A stretch of 12,500 bases of DNA from UBA668 sp046086305. GTDB taxonomy: Bacteria > Actinomycetota > Acidimicrobiia > Acidimicrobiales > Ilumatobacteraceae. Location of the stretch: the NCBI GenBank assembly GCA_046086305.1, contig JBJSXI010000092.1, positions 1 to 12,500 on the forward strand, in the 5' to 3' direction. Position 1 is the first letter of the stretch; each line of letters begins with the position of its first letter. Position numbers and translations under genes: made by a program. Positions 7,209 to 12,500 of the stretch are shown piece after piece. Under the pieces are notes generated by a model. It searched no databases. It was not told the origin of the DNA and saw only the letters and a program-made list of their open reading frames with translations.

Positions 7209-7604
7209 TCAATGGGCCGCGACGAGTGCGATCTCCATCAGCCACTCGGCACGGGCGAGGGCGGGCACCGTCACCAGCGTGCTGGCGATGAGGCGCCCGC
7301 CGAGCGCCTGGTCGCGAGCCGCCATCACCGCACCGAGGTCGCCGAGTCGGTCGGCCACCACATAGGTCGTCACCGAGACCACATCGTCGGCCGTCATGTC
7401 GGCATCGGCGAGGATCGCACCGAGGTTCGCCCACACCACCGTGGCCTGCTCGGCGATACCAGCAGGCACCGTCCCGTCGGGCGCGATGGGCACGACACCG
7501 CTCGTGTGCAGCCAGCGCGTCGAGGCTCCGCCTTCTGTGACCACGGCATGGGCGTAGTTCGCCGCCGGTGGGGCGATCGTCGTGGGGGCGATCCGTCGGT
7601 GCAC
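7209..7604 (-). CDS. RidA (YjgF/YER057c/UK114) family protein lacking the catalytic arginine
   Basis: This 131-residue protein has the length and pattern of the Rid family of small trimeric enzymes. Classical RidA hydrolyses reactive enamine/imine intermediates from PLP enzymes. Family features are Tyr17 near the N-terminus, LHTSGVVPIAPDGTVP (33-47), EQATVVWANLGAILADA (52-68), VVSVTTYV (75-82) and the C-terminal MEIALVAA with Glu124. The arginine that precedes Ser in the E. coli RidA motif PARSCVEV aligns with Ala107 (LIASTLV here). It therefore probably belongs to a non-RidA Rid subfamily and may not be an imine deaminase. GTG 7604 is chosen because the protein then has normal family length and CAGACT lies 6 bases upstream. 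It is upstream of the mutase on the same strand and divergent from the aldolase-like gene. Confidence 0.88.
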   Translation of the reverse strand: MHRRIAPTTIAPPAANYAHAVVTEGGASTRWLHTSGVVPIAPDGTVPAGIAEQATVVWANLGAILADADMTADDVVSVTTYVVADRLGDLGAVMAARDQALGGRLIASTLVTVPALARAEWLMEIALVAAH

Positions 7605-7610
7605 CGGCTC

Positions 7611-7616
7611 AGTCTG
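7611..7616 (-). promoter_or_regulatory. Putative -10 element for the RidA-like gene
   Basis: On the minus strand CAGACT is followed by 6 bases (GAGCCG) and GTG 7604. It differs from TANNNT at the first base only. It sits in the 51-base divergent region shared with the aldolase-like gene. Confidence 0.35.
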
Positions 7617-7642
7617 GCACCCGACGCAGCGGGCATCCGACG

Positions 7643-7648
7643 TAGGCT
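7643..7648 (+). promoter_or_regulatory. Putative -10 element (TAGGCT) for leaderless aldolase-family gene
   Basis: TAGGCT is followed by 7 bases (CGCCGGC) and GTG 7656, with no Shine-Dalgarno sequence. The same hexamer with the same 7-base spacing precedes the rhodanese-MoeB gene. No clear -35 hexamer is visible. Confidence 0.55.
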
Positions 7649-7655
7649 CGCCGGC

Positions 7656-8465
7656 GTGACGACGACCGCGACACGCACCATCGACGGCCGGACGCTCGCA
7701 CCGCAGGCGGTCTCGGTGCCCAGTCCGCCCGCCTTCACGAACGTCGCCGACGAGCGCCTCCACCGCAAGCAGCGCCTCGCGGGTGCGCTGCGGATCTTCG
7801 GACGGTTCGGCTTCGGTGAGGGCGTCGCGGGCCATATCACCGTGCGCGACCCCGAGTTCCCCGACTGCTTCTGGGTGAACCCCTTTGCAGTGAGCTTCCG
7901 TCATGTCCGGGTGAGCGATCTGATCCTCGTCGATCATCACGGTGATGTGCTGTTCGGCGATCGCCCCGTCAATCGTGCTGCCTTCGTCATCCACGCCGCG
8001 ATCCACGCCGCACGCCCCGACGTCGTCGCCGCGGCGCACAGCCACAGCGTCCACGGTAAGGCGTTCAGCTCGCTCGGCATCCCACTCGCACCTCTCACCC
8101 AGGACGCCTGCGTGTTCTACGAGGACCACACGGTGATCACGACCCACGGCGGGAAGGTGATCTTCGAGGTCGACGACGGCCGCGACCTCGCTCGTGCGTT
8201 CACATCCGGGAAGGCCGCGATCCACCAGAACCATGGCCTGTTCACGGTCGGCGCGACCGTCGACGAGGCGGCGTACTGGTTCGTGTCGATGGAGCGCAGT
8301 TGTCAGGCTCAACTGCTCGCCATGGCCGCCGGCACCCCGCAGCACATCTCGCGCGACGACGCCATCTTCACTCGCGATCGCACCGCCTCGCCCTACGCCG
8401 GGTGGCTGAGTTTCCAACCCCTCTGGGACGAGATCACCCGCACCGATCCCGACCTGTTCGACTGA
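7656..8465 (+). CDS. Class II aldolase/adducin-family protein
   Basis: This 269-residue protein has the class II aldolase/adducin fold used by zinc-dependent sugar-phosphate aldolases and epimerases. The zinc-site histidines are visible: His128 and His130 in AAHSHSVHGKAF and His193 in HQNHGLFTVG. Other family features are GEGVAGHITVRDPEFPDCFWVNPF and the ARPDVVAAAHSHS turn. Alignment with L-fuculose-1-phosphate aldolase through the RPD/H.H block puts Ala109 where catalytic Glu73 (SSEW) lies. This points to the actinobacterial adducin-like subgroup rather than a classical aldolase; the substrate is unknown. GTG 7656 is preceded by TAGGCT at leaderless spacing, and an open frame further upstream is not needed. 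The exporter gene starts 8 bases after the stop, so the two probably form an operon. Confidence 0.9.
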   Translation: MTTTATRTIDGRTLAPQAVSVPSPPAFTNVADERLHRKQRLAGALRIFGRFGFGEGVAGHITVRDPEFPDCFWVNPFAVSFRHVRVSDLILVDHHGDVLFGDRPVNRAAFVIHAAIHAARPDVVAAAHSHSVHGKAFSSLGIPLAPLTQDACVFYEDHTVITTHGGKVIFEVDDGRDLARAFTSGKAAIHQNHGLFTVGATVDEAAYWFVSMERSCQAQLLAMAAGTPQHISRDDAIFTRDRTASPYAGWLSFQPLWDEITRTDPDLFD

Positions 8466-8473
8466 AGTCGCGC

Positions 8474-9331
8474 GTGCGCGCCTCGGCAATTCCCCCCGAA
8501 CTGCTCTTCGTGCTGTCCGGCGTGTCGCAGTACACCGGCGCGTCCATCGCCGTCGGATTGTTCGACGAGCTCTCACCGGGCACCGTGACGCTGTTTCGCG
8601 TGCTCTTCGGCGCGCTGCCGATCCTCGCACTGTCGTGGCGCGACCAACGCCGCTGGACGCGCCACGACCTCGTCGCGGCCGCCGTGTTCGGGCTCGCCAC
8701 CGCCGCGATGAACCTGTTCTTCTACCTCGGCATCGAGCGGCTCCCGCTCGGCAAGAGTGTGGTGATCGAGTTTCTCGGCCCGATCTCGGTGGCGGCAGTG
8801 TTCACACGGTCACGGCGGAACACCGCCGCACTCGCCCTCGCCGCAGCAGGTGTCGCCGTACTGTCGGGAGTCGAGATCGGCGGCGATCCGCTCGGCGTCG
8901 TGTTCATCCTGTGCGCGGCCACGATGTGGGCCACCTACATCGTGCTCGGACGACGGGTCGCCGCGCTCGACCGCGGCCTGAGCGGACTCGGGGTGGGGCT
9001 GTTGATCGGGGCCGCAGCGCTCGTGCCCTTCGGCGCCGGGGATCTCGGCGAGGCCATCGGGTCGGTGCGCCTGCTCGCGCTGTGCGCTGCGGTCGGTGTG
9101 CTCTCGTCCGCAGTCGGCTACTCGATCGACCAGATCGTGCTGCGGCGGATACCGGTCCGCCGGTTCAGCGTGCTCCTCGCGCTGCTCCCGGTCACCGCCA
9201 TGGTGATGGGCCTGATCGCCCTCGGTCAGGTGCCGACATGGATCGACCTCGGTGGCGCCGCACTCGTGATCGGTGGCGTGCTGCTGCAGGATCGCGAGGT
9301 CATCGACCTCGCCGAGACCGCTCCGGAGTGA
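8474..9331 (+). CDS. EamA/DMT-superfamily transporter, RhtA-like exporter
   Basis: This 285-residue hydrophobic protein is an inner-membrane drug/metabolite transporter with about ten predicted membrane helices arranged as two EamA repeats (about 10-135 and 140-271). Landmarks fit the RhtA (threonine/homoserine exporter) branch: SQYTGASIAVGLFDELSPGT near the N-terminus, IERLPLGKSVVIEFLGPISVA (split here: LPLGKSVVIEFLGP at 90-103) in the fourth helix region, and GYSIDQIVLRRIPVRRFSVL (215-234), which parallels RhtA's PY.LE..ALRR. Conserved positions cannot tell the real substrate; amino acids or other small metabolites are likely. The GTG start lies 8 bases after the aldolase-like stop with no Shine-Dalgarno or -10 element, consistent with an operon partner. 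The opposing moeB-like gene ends 21 bases after this stop. Confidence 0.92.
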   Translation: MRASAIPPELLFVLSGVSQYTGASIAVGLFDELSPGTVTLFRVLFGALPILALSWRDQRRWTRHDLVAAAVFGLATAAMNLFFYLGIERLPLGKSVVIEFLGPISVAAVFTRSRRNTAALALAAAGVAVLSGVEIGGDPLGVVFILCAATMWATYIVLGRRVAALDRGLSGLGVGLLIGAAALVPFGAGDLGEAIGSVRLLALCAAVGVLSSAVGYSIDQIVLRRIPVRRFSVLLALLPVTAMVMGLIALGQVPTWIDLGGAALVIGGVLLQDREVIDLAETAPE

Positions 9332-9337
9332 GGCGCC

Positions 9338-9370
9338 CCGGGGCCGACAGGGTCAGTGCGAGAGCCCCGG
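9338..9370. terminator. Possible hairpin between convergent genes
   Basis: CCGGGGC (9338-9344) and GCCCCGG (9364-9370) can pair as a perfect 7-bp stem with a 19-base loop. It spans the 21-base gap between the exporter and MoeB-like stops and the end of the latter. There is no T-tract on either side, so it is not a standard intrinsic terminator. In GC-rich DNA such a stem may be chance. Confidence 0.25.
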
Positions 9371-10516
9371 CGCGCACAGCCCGTCGAGTTCGCGCACGAT
9401 GATCCGGTCGCGGTTGTCGAAGGTGACCGGATTCGCCGGATCGCGGCGCAGCTTGAACACGCGGAAGCTCATGTCGGTGGTGTCGACCGACAGGATGCGG
9501 CCGATCAGCGGATCACCGATGCCGAGCAGCAGCTTGATCACCTCGAGGGCCTGGATGCTGCCGACGATCCCCGGCAGCACACCGAGCACACCCGCTTCGG
9601 CGCAGCTCGGCGCCAATTCCGCCGGGGGCGGTTCGGGCACCATGTCGCGGTATGTGGGTCCCTGGAGTGGGTGGAACACGCTGACCATGCCCTCGAACCG
9701 GAAGATGCTCCCGTGCACCACGGGAATGCCGAGCTTCACACTCGCATCGTTGAGCAGATAGCGGCTCGGGAAGTTGTCGGCACCATCGACGATGACGTCG
9801 TAGCCACTGATGATGTCGATGATGTTCGACGCGTCGAGCCTCGTGTCGTAGGTGATGACATCGACATCGGGGTTCAGCATCGTGAGCGTCTTCTTCGCAC
9901 TGTCGACCTTGCGCTCACCGACCCGGTCGATGTTGTGCAGGATCTGGCGCTGCAGGTTCGACGCATCGACCTCGTCCATGTCGACGATGCCGATCGTTCC
10001 GACACCCGCCGCAGCGAGATAGAGGGCTGACGGCGAGCCGAGACCTCCCGCACCGAGCATGAGCACCTTGCTCGCGAGCAGCTTGGCCTGTCCCTCGGTG
10101 CCCACCTCGGGGAGCAGGAGGTGGCGCATGTAGCGGTTCCGCTGGTCGGGGCTGAGCACGACGGGTGTACGCCACGGTCGCCCTTCGTCCTTCCACCGGC
10201 CGAAGCCACCGGCCATGCTGACGACATCGGTGTAGCCGAGCTCGTGGAGGGTCTTTGCCGCGAATGCACTGCGCACTCCCCCGGCGCAGTACACGACGAC
10301 CGGCCCCTGCTTGTCGGGGATGCGAGCCTCGACCTGGGCCTCGAGATGACCACGCGGGATGTGCACGACATCGGCGAGTGCGCCCTGGTCGAACTCGTCG
10401 GGTTCGCGGACGTCGAGGACCACTGCACCGGCAGCGATGGCCTCGGCCGCCACGGCGGGGTCGATCTCGCGGATGTCGGCCTTGGCGGCAGCGAGCAGGT
10501 CACGGAAGGACGGCAT
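9353..10516 (-). CDS. Rhodanese-MoeB/ThiF fusion: sulfur-carrier adenylyltransferase and sulfurtransferase
   Basis: The protein (387 residues) would adenylate the C-terminal glycine of a MoaD/ThiS/CysO-type sulfur carrier and help load sulfur onto it, for molybdopterin, thiamin or cysteine routes. An N-terminal rhodanese domain (about 15-115) carries LDVREPDEF and the active loop YCAGGVRSA with persulfide Cys77. The ThiF/MoeB E1 domain (about 125-385) has RYMRHLLLPEVG, the ATP loop GAGGLGS (155-161), SNLQRQ, DGADNFPSRYL with Asp246, and Cys305 in PSCAEAGVLG. Mycobacterial MoeZ has the opposite order, E1 then rhodanese. Both zinc CxxC pairs of E. coli MoeB are absent: TYRD at 288-291 and NPVT at 362-365. 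The ATG has TAGGCT 7 bases upstream, so it looks leaderless and separately transcribed from the sirtuin gene 48 bases before it. Confidence 0.93.
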   Translation of the reverse strand: MPSFRDLLAAAKADIREIDPAVAAEAIAAGAVVLDVREPDEFDQGALADVVHIPRGHLEAQVEARIPDKQGPVVVYCAGGVRSAFAAKTLHELGYTDVVSMAGGFGRWKDEGRPWRTPVVLSPDQRNRYMRHLLLPEVGTEGQAKLLASKVLMLGAGGLGSPSALYLAAAGVGTIGIVDMDEVDASNLQRQILHNIDRVGERKVDSAKKTLTMLNPDVDVITYDTRLDASNIIDIISGYDVIVDGADNFPSRYLLNDASVKLGIPVVHGSIFRFEGMVSVFHPLQGPTYRDMVPEPPPAELAPSCAEAGVLGVLPGIVGSIQALEVIKLLLGIGDPLIGRILSVDTTDMSFRVFKLRRDPANPVTFDNRDRIIVRELDGLCAPGLSH

Positions 10517-10523
10517 GGGTGAA

Positions 10524-10529
10524 AGCCTA
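10524..10529 (-). promoter_or_regulatory. Putative -10 element (TAGGCT) for leaderless rhodanese-MoeB gene
   Basis: On the minus strand TAGGCT is followed by 7 bases (TTCACCC) and ATG 10516. It is identical in hexamer and spacing to the element before the aldolase-family gene. It lies in the 48-base gap after the sirtuin gene. Confidence 0.55.
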
Positions 10530-10564
10530 CCCAGAGGGTCGGGATTTGCGCTCGCCCGGTGGGC

Positions 10565-11320
10565 TCAGCCGCAGATCCTCGGGAGCAGCTCGCCGATCGG
10601 ACCGCGGGCGACGAGGTCGGCCTCGTCGTCGCGTTCGGTCGGTCCACCGTTGACGATGACGACCGTCGCCCCGGCGCGTCTGGCCACGGAGAGGGTGCGG
10701 GCCACCGGATACACCCCGAGGGTCGTGCCGACGGCGAGGAACACATCGCACGAGGCCGCGGCGGTCATCGCAGCCTCGAGCGGACCGGCCGGCAACTGCT
10801 CACCGAAGAACACCACGGCCGGCTTGACGATGCCGCCGCACAGTGAGCACGACGGATCCTCCTCTCCGGCGCGGACACGGTCGAGGAACTCGCCGATCGG
10901 ACGGCGGTCGTCGCATGTCCAGCACTGTGAGAGACGGCCCGTGCCGTGGACCTCGTGGACGATCGACGGTTCGTGTCCGGCGTCGTGGTGCAGCCCGTCG
11001 ATGTTCTGCGTGACGAGACCGACGAGTTGGCCCCGCAGCTCGAGGCTCACCAGTGCGAAGTGGCCGTCGTTGGGTCGAGGCGCGAGATCGGCGAGCGCGA
11101 TCCTCCGCTGCCACGCCCGTCGTCGGATCGCCGGGTCAGCGAGGAAGTGTTCGATGGTCGACGCACGTTCGGCCGCCGGATCGCGCGTCCACACCCCCTC
11201 GGGGCCGCGGAAGTCGGGAATGCCCGAGTCGGTCGAGATACCCGCACCCGTCAGCACCGTGACACGTCGCGCCGCCCGCACGGCTGCCGCCGCACGATCG
11301 ACGATCTCATCGCTGCGCAC
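10565..11320 (-). CDS. Sir2-family NAD-dependent protein deacylase (sirtuin)
   Basis: Sirtuins remove acetyl or other acyl groups from protein lysines using NAD, giving nicotinamide and O-acyl-ADP-ribose. Numbered from GTG 11320 (251 residues), motifs occur in order: the NAD loop GAGISTDSG (from 25) and PDFRGPEGVW, TQNIDGLHHDAG with Gln105, Asn106 and Asp108, catalytic His125 in VHGTG, zinc cysteines Cys133, Cys136, Cys158 and Cys161 (CWTC and CSLC), VVFFGEQLP, and VGTTLGVYP near the C-terminus. Length fits bacterial CobB-type enzymes. GTG 11320 is chosen because TACCAT lies 6 bases upstream and the GAGIS motif then falls at the usual distance; ATG 11344 (259 residues) is the alternative. A likely role is regulating acyl-CoA synthetases or other acylated enzymes (inference). 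It is divergent from the hypothetical gene at 11391. Confidence 0.94.
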   Translation of the reverse strand: MRSDEIVDRAAAAVRAARRVTVLTGAGISTDSGIPDFRGPEGVWTRDPAAERASTIEHFLADPAIRRRAWQRRIALADLAPRPNDGHFALVSLELRGQLVGLVTQNIDGLHHDAGHEPSIVHEVHGTGRLSQCWTCDDRRPIGEFLDRVRAGEEDPSCSLCGGIVKPAVVFFGEQLPAGPLEAAMTAAASCDVFLAVGTTLGVYPVARTLSVARRAGATVVIVNGGPTERDDEADLVARGPIGELLPRICG

Positions 11321-11326
11321 GTCGGG

Positions 11327-11332
11327 ATGGTA
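11327..11332 (-). promoter_or_regulatory. Putative -10 element for leaderless sirtuin gene
   Basis: On the minus strand TACCAT is followed by 6 bases (CCCGAC) and GTG 11320. This matches TANNNT at leaderless spacing. It would be coding sequence if translation starts at ATG 11344. Confidence 0.45.
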
Positions 11333-11380
11333 CCGCTGCGTCATTGCCGGAACCGCTGCGCCGATGTACCCCATGGGACG

Positions 11381-11386
11381 AGGAGG
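11381..11386 (+). promoter_or_regulatory. Perfect Shine-Dalgarno sequence deciding the start of the hypothetical gene
   Basis: AGGAGG ends 4 bases before GTG 11391. In-frame ATGs at 11364 and 11373 lack such a site and the AGGAGG would lie inside their coding sequence, so GTG 11391 is preferred. This is the strongest Shine-Dalgarno sequence in the window. Confidence 0.75.
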
Positions 11387-11390
11387 AACC

Positions 11391-11987
11391 GTGCGCCCCA
11401 CCACTCTCCCCAACGACTCGACCGAGCTGATGGTCGTGCCGTGGCACGATCCGGTCGTCGACTCGATCGGCTTCGATGTGCGCAGCGTGTACGTCGAGTT
11501 GTTCTGGCTGAACGTCCTCGGCCCGACGGCGACGTGGACCCTGCGCCGACTCGTCAGCGGACTCGATCGCTATCCGCTCGGCTACGAGCTCGACCTGTCC
11601 GAGACCGCGAACGCGCTCGGCCTCTCGTACTCACCCGGTACCTCGAACACCTTCGTTCGCGCCCTCCAGCGCTGCATCCTGTTCGGTGCCGCGCAACCGA
11701 TTCCCGACGGACTCGCTGTTCGCCGTCGCCTCCCGCCGGTCGCCGAACGTCACCTCGCCCGGATGCCACCGCACCTGCGCGACGCGCATCGGTCGTGGTC
11801 GGTACGTTCGTGCACGATCGACGACCTCGCTCGTGGCACAGCACTCGCCGAGGTGATGGTGGCAGCAGGCGACGATGTCGAGGTGGTCGAACGACAATTA
11901 CTGGCCGTCGGTGTGCCGCCGGCCGCGGCGACGGCTGCGTGTGACGCCGTCAGCGACTCGCAGCGAACCCGAGCGCCAGATCGATGA
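11391..11987 (+). CDS. Conserved hypothetical protein, possible winged helix-turn-helix
   Basis: I recognise this only as a type of conserved hypothetical protein seen in actinobacteria, without a known function. The 198-residue product has no signal peptide or membrane segment and is probably cytoplasmic. Its core (about 25-125) reads as helix (YVELFWLNVLGPTATWTLRR), a DLSETANALGL segment like the first helix of a helix-turn-helix, a longer helix with FVRALQRCILFGAAQ, and a hairpin-like GLAVRRRLPPV, which together suggest a winged-helix fold. ARMPPHLRDAHRSW follows, then a divergent tail of about 65 residues, partly acidic. The GTG start has a perfect AGGAGG 4 bases upstream. It is divergent from the sirtuin gene, and its last 38 bases overlap the convergent pepA gene. 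DNA binding is inference only. Confidence 0.85.
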   Translation: MRPTTLPNDSTELMVVPWHDPVVDSIGFDVRSVYVELFWLNVLGPTATWTLRRLVSGLDRYPLGYELDLSETANALGLSYSPGTSNTFVRALQRCILFGAAQPIPDGLAVRRRLPPVAERHLARMPPHLRDAHRSWSVRSCTIDDLARGTALAEVMVAAGDDVEVVERQLLAVGVPPAAATAACDAVSDSQRTRAPDR

Positions 11988-12500
11988 GCAGCCGGGCACC
12001 GAATCCGGTGGCCCCCTTCGACAGCCAGCCGTCGTCGGCGTCGGCGTTCATCGGTCCGGCGATGTCGAGGTGCGCCCACGGGACCGATCCAGTGAACTCG
12101 TTCAGGAACAACGCCGCAGTGATGGCGCCGCCGTAGGGCCCACCGATGTTCTTCATGTCGGCGATGTTCGAGTCGAGGAGTCGGCGGTACGAGCGTTCGA
12201 GCGGCAACTGCCACGCCGGTTCGTCGGTGCGCTGCGAGGCCTCGAGGATCTGATCGATGAACGGCTGATTCGAGCCGAGCACACCGGCGATCTTGGGACC
12301 GAGCGCGGCCAGGCAGGCACCGGTGAGCGTGGCGATGTCGACGATGGCATCGGGCTTGAGTTCCACAGCCAACGACAGACCGTCGGCGAGCACGAGTCGA
12401 CCTTCGGCATCGGTGTTGTGGATCTCGGCCGTCTTGCCGTTGCGGAACTTGAGGACGTCACCCATGGCCAGCGCACTTCCCGACGGCCGGTTGTCGGTGC
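11950..12500 (-). CDS. pepA: Leucyl aminopeptidase (M17 family), C-terminal fragment
   Basis: This is the last 182 residues of an M17 dinuclear-metal aminopeptidase; the start lies right of the window. Such enzymes release N-terminal residues from peptides in cytoplasmic peptide turnover. The fragment begins DNRPSGSALAMGDVLK, matching the PepA ENMPSG...PGDV segment. It then has the family signature NTDAEGRLVLADGL, whose Asp, Glu and Arg are metal-binding and catalytic residues, DIATLTGACLAALG, and the C-terminal WAHLDIAGPM and KGATGFGARLL. All look intact. The 3' end overlaps the convergent hypothetical gene by 38 bases. The family is certain; the symbol is by homology (pepA and leucyl aminopeptidase are used interchangeably). 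Confidence 0.96.
   Translation of the reverse strand, partial: TDNRPSGSALAMGDVLKFRNGKTAEIHNTDAEGRLVLADGLSLAVELKPDAIVDIATLTGACLAALGPKIAGVLGSNQPFIDQILEASQRTDEPAWQLPLERSYRRLLDSNIADMKNIGGPYGGAITAALFLNEFTGSVPWAHLDIAGPMNADADDGWLSKGATGFGARLLIDLALGFAASR

Noticed and set aside
5899..7434. Long open frame (about 511 codons) on the minus strand overlapping the mutase
   Set aside because: The product is Arg/Pro/His-rich with no recognisable domain and lies over a clear mutase gene. It is a typical GC-rich shadow frame.
7605..7655. Search for a riboswitch or operator in the longest clear divergent gap in the centre of the window
   Set aside because: The 51 bases hold only the two -10-like hexamers. There is no convincing palindrome and no space for a structured RNA.
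10359..11390. Upstream extension of the conserved hypothetical frame across the sirtuin gene
   Set aside because: The extension is antisense to the sirtuin and Ser/Arg-rich. A perfect AGGAGG places the real start at GTG 11391.
1..12500. Mobile elements, CRISPR arrays, tRNA or rRNA genes, toxin-antitoxin or defence modules
   Set aside because: No direct repeats, terminal inverted repeats, spacer-repeat pattern, tRNA cloverleaf or transposase/nuclease motifs were seen. All gaps are short and base composition looks even.

Overview
The window is about 12.5 kb of chromosome from a high-GC actinobacterium. The actinobacterial (mycobacterial-type) DapD, the MoeZ-like adenylyltransferase without zinc cysteines, an actinobacterial conserved hypothetical protein, frequent GTG starts and many leaderless-looking starts all fit. 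An Acidimicrobiia-like lineage is possible but is only my impression. There is no sign of phage, transposon, integron, CRISPR, rRNA or tRNA. Base composition looks uniform, and no gap longer than about 80 bases lacks a gene. Most of what I see is compact housekeeping and catabolic genome. I found no convincing new multi-gene system, only several unusual protein variants and a recurrent promoter/start architecture.

Layout, left to right. (1) 2-1221, plus: the C-terminus of lysyl-tRNA synthetase (lysS) overlaps dapD of lysine biosynthesis by 4 bases. (2) 1209-1796, minus: 3-methyladenine DNA glycosylase I (tag), whose 3' end overlaps that of dapD. (3) 1874-4985, plus: a tightly coupled three-gene operon of acyl-CoA synthetase, alpha/beta hydrolase and YdjA-like nitroreductase, joined by overlapping stop and start codons. 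(4) 4986-7604, minus: a RidA-family protein without the catalytic arginine, a stand-alone methylmalonyl-CoA mutase catalytic subunit, and a small lipoprotein. (5) 7656-9331, plus: a class II aldolase/adducin-family protein followed 8 bases later by an RhtA-like EamA exporter. (6) 9353-11320, minus: a Sir2-type deacylase, then a rhodanese-MoeB fusion with the opposite domain order to mycobacterial MoeZ. (7) 11391-11987, plus: a conserved hypothetical protein with a possible winged helix-turn-helix and a perfect Shine-Dalgarno sequence. (8) 11950-12500, minus: the C-terminus of an M17 leucyl aminopeptidase (pepA).

How the genes work together. lysS and dapD couple lysine supply to lysine charging. 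The acyl-CoA synthetase operon looks like a degradation unit for an organic acid: activation, hydrolysis and reduction. The mutase would act in propionate or branched-chain carbon flow, together with a B12-binding subunit encoded elsewhere. The MoeB-rhodanese protein would activate and sulfurate sulfur-carrier proteins for cofactor synthesis.

Most genes that head a transcription unit lack a Shine-Dalgarno sequence. Instead they carry a -10-like hexamer (TANNNT or near) 6-8 bases before the start codon, as expected for leaderless mRNAs. I used this to choose the starts of tag, the acyl-CoA synthetase and the sirtuin, so those three starts are inferences. Alternatives are given in each entry.
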